Below, in pieces: positions 1-10,145 of a stretch of 64,000 nt of DNA. The notes beneath the pieces are model-generated. The model ran no database searches. It was not told where the DNA came from and saw only the letters and a program-made list of their open reading frames with translations. Position 1 is the first letter of the stretch. Each line of letters opens with the position of its first letter. Both the position numbers and the translations under genes were made by a program. Origin of the DNA: Tomocerus qinae. Taxonomy: Eukaryota > Arthropoda > Collembola > Entomobryomorpha > Tomoceridae. The DNA lies in the NCBI GenBank assembly GCA_020055645.1, contig CM034546.1, positions 127,245,875 to 127,309,874 on the forward strand, written 5' to 3'.

Positions 1-822
1 TGGCGATACCAAATGAAATCTTGGTTTTAGTAACATTTATTTTATAACTTTCAGGGAACAACCAAATGAATAGGATTACTTTGATTAACTAAAGGGCTAA
101 TTGGAAATATTTCATAGAAAATAAAGTTTTAAAACCTATATTTTAGTAAGTCTTGTGTATCTATACTAATCTGTCTAATAAATCGCTGAAATTTACCATT
201 TTTACCATTAAATGCATTTTTACCATTAAGTGCATTTTTACCACTGTGATGGTAAAAAAGCCTAAAAAGTGGTAAATTTTGTACACTGCAAACACCCACC
301 CAAGCACTTCAGATATAATATTGTCTATAAAAACATGAAGAGGCTATTCGCAGAGTACATTCTCCCATTGCATACACATTTACTCTATTTACATGCTGCG
401 AGCACTATTATCTCATAACACTTATGTAAATTGATCCAATAAAATTCAGATATATTCAACTAGACCTTATTTACTTAATGCATGCATGCAAAAGAAGTTC
501 ATGCCAAGATGCCCTACAACAACAGGATATTTTGCCAGGGAAGCATGTTCTCAGAATTCGATTGCAAACTTCAAGGATAATTCCATTTACTAAAGTGGAA
601 TGTTTATATAATACGATAATATAAGAATGTACAAAGATAATATGTCAACTATGCTATGCTAAAATGTTGGCAGACACAATCACTCAGCATAATATAGTTA
701 GAAAACCAATGAAAACACAATTACGCAGTTTTAACGACTCTCTGGATGGTCATAGGCTTTATAATTTACATTGAACCCAAAATAAATTGCCTATGCACTA
801 TGAACAATATGTAAGATTATAC
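1..822. other. non-coding flank with short TACC/GGTA inverted repeats
   Basis: No coding exon could be supported here. Around 188-281 the sequence carries several copies of a TTTTTACCATT-type word and closes with the complementary GGTAAATTT, so this is a small degenerate inverted repeat, perhaps an old MITE. The rest is AT-rich intergenic or intronic DNA; it may be intron of the minus-strand gene whose candidate exon lies at 1282-1441. Confidence 0.4.
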
Positions 823-1034
823 CAGGGAACAAAAAAGTACCTTTTTTGCCTTCTACATTTTTACCTTTTTATAAAAAAGGTAGGAGTATTTTTTAAGCAG
901 TCCTTTTTTGATGTAGCAGCCTGCCCCATTAACTTTCACTTTACATGTAAATAAGGCGAAAATGGTAAAAAAGGACTGCTTTTTTTTTAAAACAAGTATT
1001 TTTTTGTAAAAAGGAGTACCTTTTTTCTTCCCTG
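823..1034. mobile_element. non-autonomous hAT-like MITE with 8-bp target-site duplication
   Basis: The element begins CAGGGAACAAAAAAG and ends with the complementary CTTCCCTG. Both sides are flanked by GATTATAC (815-822 and 1035-1042), an 8-bp direct repeat. Terminal CAGGG and an 8-bp duplication are the hallmarks of the hAT superfamily. The 212-bp interior has runs of T and A and a second inverted pair around AAGCAGTCCTTTTTT / AAAAAAGGACTGCTT, and no coding capacity, so it must have been moved by a transposase encoded elsewhere. The perfect flanking duplication suggests a fairly recent insertion. Confidence 0.85.
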
Positions 1035-1281
1035 GATTATACTAATTTTAGATGAGTCATCTAAATGTTAGCACAAGATTAAAAAAATTAAAGTTAAAAT
1101 TAGCAAATTAACAATAAATGCACCTATGAAGACAAACTGCTTGACATTTCGATTACAATCCTATAATTTAAAAGTTGTTTACCATAACCAATTTAGTATC
1201 GTAGTAGTTTGTAGTTTATCAGTCATTAAAAGGAATAATATTATAATCATAATAATACTATTGAATTGTAACAATGCTTAC

Positions 1282-1441
1282 CGTTGTTTAATGAGTCGGT
1301 AGGATGTTCTTTTAAAACAAATTCGCCCGTTTCACTCTGATAGCTGAAAGATCTTGAAATTACTTGCTGAGATAGTTCCGGAGAGGAAGTTGCTACACCA
1401 AAAAGTATAAGTGATGTGACAAAGACTATAATTCCTCCCAC
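1282..1441 (-). CDS. candidate internal exon of an unrecognised membrane or secreted protein
   Basis: On the minus strand an open segment of 53 codons is framed by an acceptor (TTTCAG at 1442-1447) and a strong donor (GTAAGC from 1281). It starts with a hydrophobic stretch of about 15 residues (IIVFVTSLILFGVA) followed by a polar Ser/Glu-rich part, as expected for a signal anchor or membrane segment and its flank. A possible non-coding 5' exon with AG...GTAAGT borders lies upstream at about 3346-3402 on the same strand, but I could not find the start codon or the downstream exons, which may lie beyond the left edge. The family is not recognised. The evidence is only the open frame with good splice borders. 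Confidence 0.35.
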
Positions 1442-1442
1442 C

Positions 1443-3760
1443 TGAAATTGATAATAATTATTTAACATTTCAATGACAATTTTTACAATATTTTTTAGAA
1501 ATGTTATTCATTCACAGCTGTTTTAATTATATTTTTAAAACAACGAAATCTAACTAAATCAGCTCTAGACTTTAAACTGTATCAATCTTTTAGCTAATTA
1601 ATATTTAAGGTATTAGCCTGTTATTAATTTACGACAATTTAAAAATATTTTTACACGGTGTCAATCTAAGACATTTATTACTGTAATCAAGAACATTTTA
1701 AAATGCGTGTTAACAAAATTAAAAATTCAATGTGCAAATATCTCAAATAAAAAAACTAAATCAAATATTTAAGGATATTTCTTCTGATACACAAATAAAA
1801 AATATTTTGGAGAACATAAAATTATTTAAAAGTGTACTTAACAATAATTTGTTTTATTAATTTATTTTATTTACTTATTCATTTTATTTTTATTTAGTTA
1901 CTTTTTGTTACTACCTAACTATTTAATAATATTAATAATAATTAATTTAATTTATTTAGTAATAAATATTTAGTGGGAAAACAAAAAAACTTTACAATAT
2001 CAAGAATGGCGATGATTGTGGCTCCAGTTTTGGTGGAGAAGCAGCAGCAGGAATTTAAGACGAGCATTGTGACCACACAAAATAAGCAAATGCAGTTGCA
2101 ATGGAGTAATTCTGTTGCTCACTCTTGTGCTGTCGACTATTTTAAATGTCAGTAAGAGAGGGACAACATGACAGCAACCAACAAGTCCAGTTGCAAAAGT
2201 AAAACTGCGATAACATTATTTCTTTCTATAGTGGTTATTATCGAGCTGCTAATATGATGATGGTACAAGGAGGTATATTCGGTTTACTTATCGATTTTCC
2301 TTAGTGCTCTCCTTTCCGACTCTATGGCTATGTTCTTCATTCACTCGGACTCGGAAGACATAGCATGGAACTATCTTTCGCTTTCAATATTATATACCTA
2401 GGATCTTCTGGGTGTGAGTGATTTTTTCAAGGCTAACCCGATGTCAGCTCGGGAATTAACCTCTTTGTCGGTGGTGAGACATCTGCGCATAAAACATTAA
2501 CTAAAAAAGCATCTCAACTGTAAATAATCCAACAACCCACTCAGACTCTTCCTGCTAAATTATCATGTCATATTTCATTATTCCGCTACAACAAATTTTA
2601 TGAAAAATTTTATCTTCACGAAGAAAACTGCCATAATGGTCGAATGATGTTTAAATAATTTAATTATACTTTGTCATGAAATAAATTTTATGATGCGATG
2701 CATTTGTTTTCGATTTCCAGAATAAATATGCAATTTATTTCTTGCCATTTATTAACCTTTCTAACCAGATTTACACCAAAATAAGGTAATACTGTAGAAT
2801 TTCCACTTATAGGTACCTGACTAAGACTCTTCTCTCATTTTGCCATGCAGCTTCCCATTAAGACTTTGTTATTGCTCCGCTATGTATAACAAATGTACAC
2901 AGACATCTAATTTCGTATCTCCATGGACTAATGCATAATATTTACTCGTTCTTTTTATTTCCCTATGTAATACAGCAATATTGCATGGAAATGCCAAACA
3001 CTGAGAACATTTTCCGTACATCATTTACACGAGTAACTTGTAAATCACTTTAAGTAAGCATCTTTGGAATATTTCTTAAATTCAGGGGCAGGATTCAGTA
3101 ATTTACTTAACCTAGATTTTCTCGGCAACCAATCGTCGTAATGAGATTTGGGTTCCGGTTGTCGGAAGTACTAACCAATTTACTGATTTTCATTAAAGGC
3201 AGACAAGATTCAATTTGCTGTTTTAATAGCTGATTTAATAGCTCATATTAGTTCTGTAATGGATAAATCATTAAAGTTTTATATCAAAATAAATATTATT
3301 TAATCTACTAACTAAACTGTTAAAGCTCTCAAATTAAATACTTACCTTGAAAGTCGCTAAGACATAATATTATGTCTGTTCATTGAGAAATCGTCTTCTG
3401 TCTGAAATAAAGATGAAACATGAAACATTTTGGAAAACCTTGATTACTGTTTGAATTGTTGTTAGGACTTTGGAAAGACTTTGGAAAGGACTACTTGATG
3501 ACTGAAGCATTCGAGTTTCATTTATAGTATTTACATTGGCTGAGAGTAAAGAATAGTTGCCAGATAGGTTAGACGATTATTTTAATTAGGTGTAATGTAT
3601 TAGGTATATATAATATTATTATAATTTTATTATATAATGTATTATATTATAATTACATGTATATTTGGCGGGTAATATTACAGTATAGAGATTGGAAAAA
3701 TGTATTTTTAAACTGAAAATAATAATCTATTATTACCATTGAACTTTTACATCTTTTAGC
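1443..3760. other. intergenic or intronic, possible decayed coding tract near 2000-2480
   Basis: Mostly AT-rich. The part at about 1990-2480 is noticeably richer in G and C and has short open pieces on the plus strand (for example the word YYRAANMMMVQGG after an AG at 2230), but they are in different frames and separated by stops, and no intron long enough to join them fits. It may be a broken gene or chance. A putative 5' UTR exon of a minus-strand gene lies at about 3346-3402. Nothing else is supported. Confidence 0.3.
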
Positions 3761-4182
3761 AAAACTTTGAACGTATGCTTACTTGCATGTACTTAAATGT
3801 ATGCCTACAATATTATGTTGAATATTTCTGGTTGCATGCAGTGCATGCGAATATTCGTGACCCGACTACCCGACGCTGTTCGAACTTTGTGTCTTGATTT
3901 CAGTTTCTGTTCTTCTTTTGTTATTCTTCTGTTGACATACAGATATAATGCTAATTTTTATTTTTCCCGATATAATGAAAGTACACATAATATTTTTGAA
4001 AATTATATAAAGGTTAAATTCGCGTAAGTTAAAGTACTTAGTTTGAAATCCAAACTGAAGACTTTAACTTTCAACTAAGCTTCAGATATTTGCATACACG
4101 CAACCAGAAATATTCAACATGCATAAGTAGTTATATGCACTTAAATACATGCACGTATGCATTTTCATACTTTTAAGGTTTG
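3761..4182. repeat. fold-back (inverted repeat) element of about 420 bp
   Basis: The left arm at about 3761-3860 and the right arm at about 4080-4182 are reverse complements with moderate divergence; the shared word TGTTGAATATTTCTGGTTGC is at 3816-3835 and, complemented, at 4101-4120. The arms are rich in GCATGC-like words and enclose about 220 bp with no coding capacity. No target-site duplication was found. A long-armed MITE or fold-back transposon is the likely origin. Confidence 0.6.
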
Positions 4183-5750
4183 CAAATTGAAGTTAAAAAT
4201 TGTAATAACTTAATTATATTGCCTTTGGATACAAACTATTATATTTATCACCAATTGACGATATTTTCCTCCAGAAAAATGAAAAAGATATTACTGTAAC
4301 GCATAATTATGATGCATGTCTTTAAAACTTATATGAATTTCTCACAACATAGTATAATGTCGACCATGTACTGTTTAAAATCTTACTTCTTTTTTATAAA
4401 AAAGGTCATTTTTGATCCCTGCTTGCTTTCAATTACTAATTCATTACCTCTTTAAGAAAACTGGCTTTCAAACGCGAGTGTATACGAATATTCTAATCAG
4501 TATCGGATGACAGTGACATTACAAAGTAAAATAATTGCATATAGGAGATGCTACTAAAGCGAAGATGATACCAAAAAGTTCCATTACATATATGCACATA
4601 ATGTATCATATTATATAGTATATACCTTTCCTTATATCAGTGTTCATATGGAGTTGAGCTTTTGTTTCAGAGTTGATTAGAGACTGAAATTTAGATTTAT
4701 GTTGCAATCCAAATAGAATACTAATTATTAGGAATAATTAATGATTGCATATTGAAACTGTCTATAATTAAAACATACAAACACTCTGCGTGTATTACAT
4801 TTCCGTAGAACTGCCTGAATGTCAGGTTTTAGCTAAGTAGCCTTGACACATTTCCTAAAATATAGATTTTCCTTCTTGACACCTTATGACAATTTCTCCG
4901 ATGTACACCTGAGTCGAAGTAAGCCTAGAAGAGAGGAAACCCAAACTACTTTGCAGGATGACATGAAACATGAAATATTTACTGGAAATACTTAAGTAGG
5001 TAAGGTTGTCGCTACTCATGTACTTCATGGAGTTGCAACCTACTTTATCGAATATAGCGAGGTTACATACAATGCATGCAGCGAACTAACCGATTTTATT
5101 ATGAACATGTTTAATATTATTAAGTATTCGAACTCTGCATTACTTTGTCCATCTGTTTGGTCGCGAAACTAATATCTTTCAAAGTTGACATTGAAGAGTA
5201 CAATATAATATTCATCTGAAGGTTTAAAGCCATTTGTTATATTTCCTTCAAATCTTAAAATAGATACTTTAATATCAAACGGGGCAATGCGACAACTAAT
5301 ACAGGTAAAACTGATTTTACCTCCTAAAGACTTTTATTTAGATTTAAAAAGGTAATTTTGGTATACTCTTGAATGTTTGCAACAAGTATGTCAGTTTCCA
5401 GTATTGCATTAATTTGTTATTTATCGTAGTTGAAGGAAAAAGTGTATTTTGATGTAATTAGTTAGGTATACCCGGCCTTCATCACCAGTAGTATTTTATT
5501 AAAATGTTATAAGTATAATACATGACAGATTTTCCGACAAATATTTTGATACGAACTTAATGAAAGTAAAAAATTACTTTTTTAAAGTTTTATATTGAGC
5601 GGTTCCTATGTATAACAACACAATTAGATATTATAATTACTTTCAAGGTTACTTTTGTATTTTGTAATAAGGTGGATTTTTATTTGTATTTCTTTTAACA
5701 TGGATTAATATAACTGTAATAACGAAGAATACTTTACATGGAGAAATGCC
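4183..5750. other. AT-rich intergenic DNA, no gene seen
   Basis: Both strands were read for open frames with splice borders; none was convincing. Around 4388-4425 there is a TTTTTTATAAAAAAGG run ending near a GATCCCTG word that resembles one end of the hAT MITE at 823-1034, possibly a decayed relative. Confidence 0.4.
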
Positions 5751-6158
5751 TTACGGGCAGCAGTAGTAACGAAGAAAGCCAATGTAACAATCTTTGCTTG
5801 CATAACTGTCTGCGTACGTCCAGTCGTAATGTTTGATACAAGATAACTCTCCAGACACAATCATAGGTTCACATTCTGTCCATCTGCATCCTGCAAAGAA
5901 ATCATATCTAAAGATTTGAGCAAGTAAAACTTAGGATAATTTATGTAGGAGATTAAATTGAAGATTTTCCATGGATTTCAATAGAGATTGGCTTTACTTA
6001 CCTTTTCTATCTTTTCTGGTAAAATCTTCTTTGAACACGTGTTTTTCATATACAGCTCCGACTGTCAAAATTGGTAGTTTTGAAAGCCCTAAGTCTAAAC
6101 AATGTACTTGAGAATCCATTACTATGAAAATAACGAACCAGGCTATGAATATTTTCAT
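5751..6158 (-). CDS. small secreted cysteine-rich peptide, 98 residues, two exons
   Basis: Exon 1 is 6002-6158 and exon 2 is 5751-5890, joined across a 111-bp intron with GTAAGT donor and TTGCAG acceptor in matching phase. The start ATG at 6158 opens a classic signal peptide (KIFIAWFVIFIVM core), then a 30-residue linker, then a compact C-terminal module with six cysteines: C-x4-C near W, a central C, a DC-x2-G motif and the closing sequence RYYCCP before the stop. A W-x2-C ... C-x2-G-x4-Y-C-C arrangement is seen in several small extracellular or chitinase-linked Cys-rich modules, but the family is not identified. It is probably a secreted peptide; function is unknown. The two exons are too short to stand out as single open frames. 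Confidence 0.65.
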
Positions 6159-6270
6159 TTTCGCCCAAATTAAAAAAATAACTTACATTTATGAAAGATA
6201 TGCGAAAATGGCATAACTCAAAGTAAATAATCATTGCACAATTAGTTTGAATATTTATATAGGAACTTAC

Positions 6271-6718
6271 AGTATGAAGGTTCATTTTATTGTATATCAT
6301 TATTGCATGGGAAAATATAATGTTATTGAGGCCCAGAATGCCACAGGCAAATACTACAGCCAATTTTAAATACTGAATACAATGAATAATGAATAGTACT
6401 TACTAAAGGGTACATTAGGTTAGGGCGGAGAACGTGGTACGTACAGCAGTATGAATTTATTTGTGTAATATTATACTTCATTTTTGTTAAAATGTCTGTA
6501 AGAGTCCAAAAATGTGGGCAATTTACCTGGTGATTAAAATTTATTAATTTTCCAACTGTAAATACATTCATACGAAACCATTGAAATAAAAGTGAAAATG
6601 TATTAAGCTGATCAAAACATTGTAATCCCACGGTCTGGTTGACACTAACCATTCGTATCGAAAGACTAGCAATGCAAAACGTATCTGCTAGTAGTACCGG
6701 TCCATCATTTTCTAGGCC
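6271..6718 (-). CDS. two phase-matched exons of an unrecognised multi-pass membrane protein (partial)
   Basis: Exon a (6527-6718, 64 codons) has acceptor ATCTTAG and donor CAG/GTAAAT. Exon b (6271-6372, 34 codons) has acceptor TATTCAG and donor ACT/GTAAGT. Both are phase 0 at each border, so they join cleanly. Exon a contains PVLLADTFCIASLSIRMV and then FTVGKLINFNHQ; exon b carries an apparent membrane helix (LAVVFACGILGLNNIIF). Exons upstream and downstream are not resolved. The composition is reminiscent of an arthropod chemoreceptor, but no diagnostic motif is visible, so that is only a guess. The Cys-rich peptide gene starts 113 bases further along the same strand and could conceivably belong to the same transcription unit. 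Confidence 0.4.
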
Positions 6719-7571
6719 CTAAGATAGATTGTACATTTATGTACATATAGCAGATAAATAGTTTCCTATGAATATTATATCTACATAACATAAATATGAT
6801 ATTATATTACATGATATATAAAATACCATATAATATAACATTTTGGAATTTTGGGATTTGGCGTAGGTTTTAAGTAATAAATTGTTTTTTAAATTGCCCT
6901 TGTTAAATAGATATTTCTTCCTCAAGTACATTTTAAGGGAAGAGATTACCCTTTGATTAAGATCGTTTACCTTACCAGACCCTTTCACGAGACGATTCTA
7001 AAAAGTGGAGCTCTTTTTACAGCAATCACCGCTAACACCATCGGTCCTGACTTTAAGTGCTACTAAAGCATTGATAATGGCATTGTAAAACTGATGTTAT
7101 ACTTTGTCTTAATAGATATTATGTTTACAGCTTAATTATCTTGCTGATACAATTAATTAAAGGTGGCTGTTAATATACATACGAACCATGCATGCAGATG
7201 AACGTTGTTTACGATTAGTTATTCGTGATTTCCGTATGCATAAATATTTTCTTAGTTTGCTTCCGTTCGAATCGACTTAACACGAATCAAAACACGTGTA
7301 ATTACGATAGATTTACTTCCTGGTTTATTTTCAGTAGTAATGTGGATACCAAAAGAGCGATCTGGGAGTACTGAGTCTACTGTGCATGAGTACGTATAGT
7401 TTAGTACCTGAAATACTGGGGCACTAGGCACTACTCAAGTCACTGAATCAATATAATTATTTTATTGTTTAATCAACTACGGCAAATATTAACGTAACAA
7501 AAATATATTCGCTATTAAATTACTAATTGGTGTAATGTAACTTTGATTCATTACTGTGAATAGAATAGGTA
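6719..7571. other. intergenic, no supported feature
   Basis: A minus-strand stretch at about 6975-7100 has possible splice borders, but each frame meets a stop before the donor, so no exon is called. It might contain missing 5' exons of the membrane-protein gene at 6271-6718. Confidence 0.35.
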
Positions 7572-8007
7572 TATCGACATAACCAAGTCCGCTCCTTAAT
7601 AGCCGAAAGTTTCGACAAAGAAATCTGGGACATAAAAGAAGAATTGCATTGTTATCTTGATAATGGATCAACCGGTAGAATTGATATTCTCGCTATAAAT
7701 AAGATAAGTCGAAAAGGATATATACTGGACCCAACAGTAAGAATGGAAATTGACAAGTCAAGCATTGAATGTACATAATGAAAAATGTGAAAAATACTCC
7801 CCAGCTATCAAATTCTTCGAGGAAAATTTCCATACACAAAACATTGAAATAATTGGACTTCTCATAGGAGCTAGAGGAACGATTTTTTCTTTGTTCTTGG
7901 ATTTTATTAATAGGTTTAAACTACGAAAGACTCTAGTTGATGACGTAATAATTACTGTCATTAGAGGCTCCGTAAATATTCTACATCATCATATTCACAA
8001 TAATTAA
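7572..8007 (+). pseudogene. LINE (non-LTR retrotransposon) ORF C-terminal remnant, frameshifted
   Basis: The plus strand encodes, in two frames, a tract typical of the C terminus of non-LTR retrotransposon ORFs that are widespread in arthropods: HNQVRSLIAES, then GRIDILAINKI and a GYILDPTVRMEI motif, and after a frame change near 7755 the words EKYSPAIKFF and IEIIGLLIGARGTIF. The first frame ends at a TAA near 7770 while the second runs to the stop at 8005-8007. No reverse-transcriptase core lies upstream, so this is a 5'-truncated dead copy. The motif assignment is from memory of such proteins and is not verified by search. Confidence 0.7.
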
Positions 8008-8839
8008 TTAATTTGTTGATATTATGTCTTTACTGTTTAATATGTGTTTAAAAAAAATTAAGTTGGTATTCTGAGTCCTTGTGGCTATCATAAATGTATG
8101 ACAGAAACTGATAATAAAGTGTTCTCTCATCCTATGTTTGAGAAAAGATCGGTTAAAAGTTGTTACCTGTAGAAGGAATCTGCTAAATACATTATTTTCC
8201 TAACTTGTCACATTGCCTCGCACTATGTGTCTCCTTCCTGCATATCGATGTATAAGCTACCTACTTTTTGTCGCATCCAATACACATATTGTGTGACAGG
8301 TGTAACTACGTATCGTATAGAAGACAATCGATCGGTATGTAAGATGGACCATAATATCACTTTTACCTACAACTATCATTATAGTGTCCACTTATTCAAA
8401 TTAAATGAGTCCACTCTCAATACTAATAGGATTAAGATATAAATCTACCCAAGACATCAACAAGTACTAAATACTCACCATGCATGTCTCCATTTTACAG
8501 TTCCTTATAAAATAAAGTCTTGACAAAGAGAGTGTAAGATTAACCACAACACTCGAGGTCTGTCCGCATGCAGGGCTTTATCAAAGCATTCATTAATTGA
8601 ACACAGGGAGATAGAAGAGAAATGATTTATGCATTTCAAATTATCTCTCTCATTGCTGGGGCATGCAGAGAAATAACGACCAAAGAAGCTTGGAACTAAA
8701 GACAAACTCCTACGGCGCATTTACAGCATGTACAATGTGCAACAGAATAAATGCCCTTTTAAGCTACAAGTCGAATAAGATGGCAATAACATTGTGCACA
8801 GTTTCTCACAAACGATCAGTACTGTATTTAGAAATCGAT
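8008..8839. other. intergenic, possible minus-strand first exon near 8480-8500
   Basis: On the minus strand a short ATGGAGACATGCATG followed by a consensus GTGAGT donor lies at about 8479-8493, which would suit a first coding exon, but no partner exon was found. The rest shows no supported feature. Confidence 0.3.
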
Positions 8840-9065
8840 TTCGGTGGGGGCTATGATATCATAGGACAATATCTATTAGGCATAATCGCGCGAAGCGCGA
8901 AAATTTTTGGCTTATTTTGTCTAAAATGAGTCAAAAATAGCCTAAAAATCACATAAAATCGCGCGAAGGGCGAAATTTTTTGGTATTTTGAAAAAAATTT
9001 TCCTTTTTTCTTGGATTTCGGGGGGGGCTTTAGCCCCCAAAGCCCACCCCCTCAATACAGCCTTG
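8840..9065. repeat. decayed interspersed repeat with duplicated ATCGCGCGAAG words
   Basis: The word ATCGCGCGAAGNGCGAAA occurs twice (about 8884 and 8966), followed by AT-rich spacer and a GGGGGGG/CCCCC-rich tail with the palindromic GGGGGCTTTAGCCCCC at about 9021-9037. Cytosine and CpG content differ sharply from the surroundings. A related GCGCGAA word occurs in the element at 37568-37719. It looks like part of a dispersed transposable-element family, type unknown. Confidence 0.5.
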
Positions 9066-10029
9066 CAAACGATAACAAGATTTTGTATTTGTTTATACGA
9101 TACGATGTTATACATACATAGTTATAAATATACCTGTTTAATAAATACACACATTATTAGTAATGTTCAGACGATGTAGTTGCACACGATACGACTTTTA
9201 TTGACATTGAAACCAACCAGTTCGGTCGGACATTTCTCGGAATGACTTTTTCGTCATGCTTATCTTACACGTATTTGATCAAAGAACTCAGCTGAGCACT
9301 TTCTTCGTTAGCCAGTCCATTCTCTGTCAAATTAGAGTATACTAGATGGAATCTCCACCCACGCGCGTGGGTGCAGGTGCACGCATCTCAAGCTTCTAGC
9401 CTCCTTCAGGCTTCTCCGAAATTATGTCACAGAATGATAAATGACACATATCTTTGGCTTTCTGTGGGGGCTTCTGATTCGATCACGTCGCCGAGACATA
9501 CATGTTTGTTCAAATTAATTGGTTAAGTTGGGCACCCAAGGGACACGTCTTGCCCCCGTATTTGTCAAAAATTCTTGAGTACTATTCCCTCCACGTCCAG
9601 CTGAAATCAAACACGAACGAAATTAAAGTATCTGAACACCATTCTACTTAAAAAGAGTACAATTTTGATCTATGTCTAACAAGGAATGACATAATTTGAC
9701 AGTCATACACTAAGCAATTAGTCCCAATATTCCCCATGTATCATTGTATTAGTGGAAAGTGGAATCTTAGGAAAAACATGTAACCTGCATTTTCTACCAG
9801 GAGAGGGAAATTTGAACTTCTACATGCACGTGCTGTCTGATTGAGTTTGTGAGTATTTTGTGTCCGTTCTTCCTAAAAACTGACATTTTTGGCATGCATT
9901 TGTTTTGACTGACTTTGTATACTATTATTAGTTAGTGACGAGTTGACCAGATTCAAAATAAGCATTTTCATTTTCTAGATTCAATAACATTACTTTTGTC
10001 GGCCCAGAAGGGAACGTATTTTAGCGTGA
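9066..10029. other. upstream region of the Notchless gene, including its 5' UTR
   Basis: A perfect 18-bp palindrome, CACCCACGCGCGTGGGTG, lies at 9356-9373. The 5' UTR of the following gene probably ends in an exon closing at about 10030 (CGTGAG/GTAAAAG donor), since a TTTATAG acceptor abuts its ATG at 10146. The transcription start could not be located. Confidence 0.4.
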
Positions 10030-10145
10030 GGTAAAAGCATAAAATATTTTCATTTCTGAGTTTTTAACTTTTAATCTTGTTATTACTTTATTTTGATTGA
10101 AGCTTTGTTAACAGTAAATTAATATAAATTCTATGTCATTTATAG

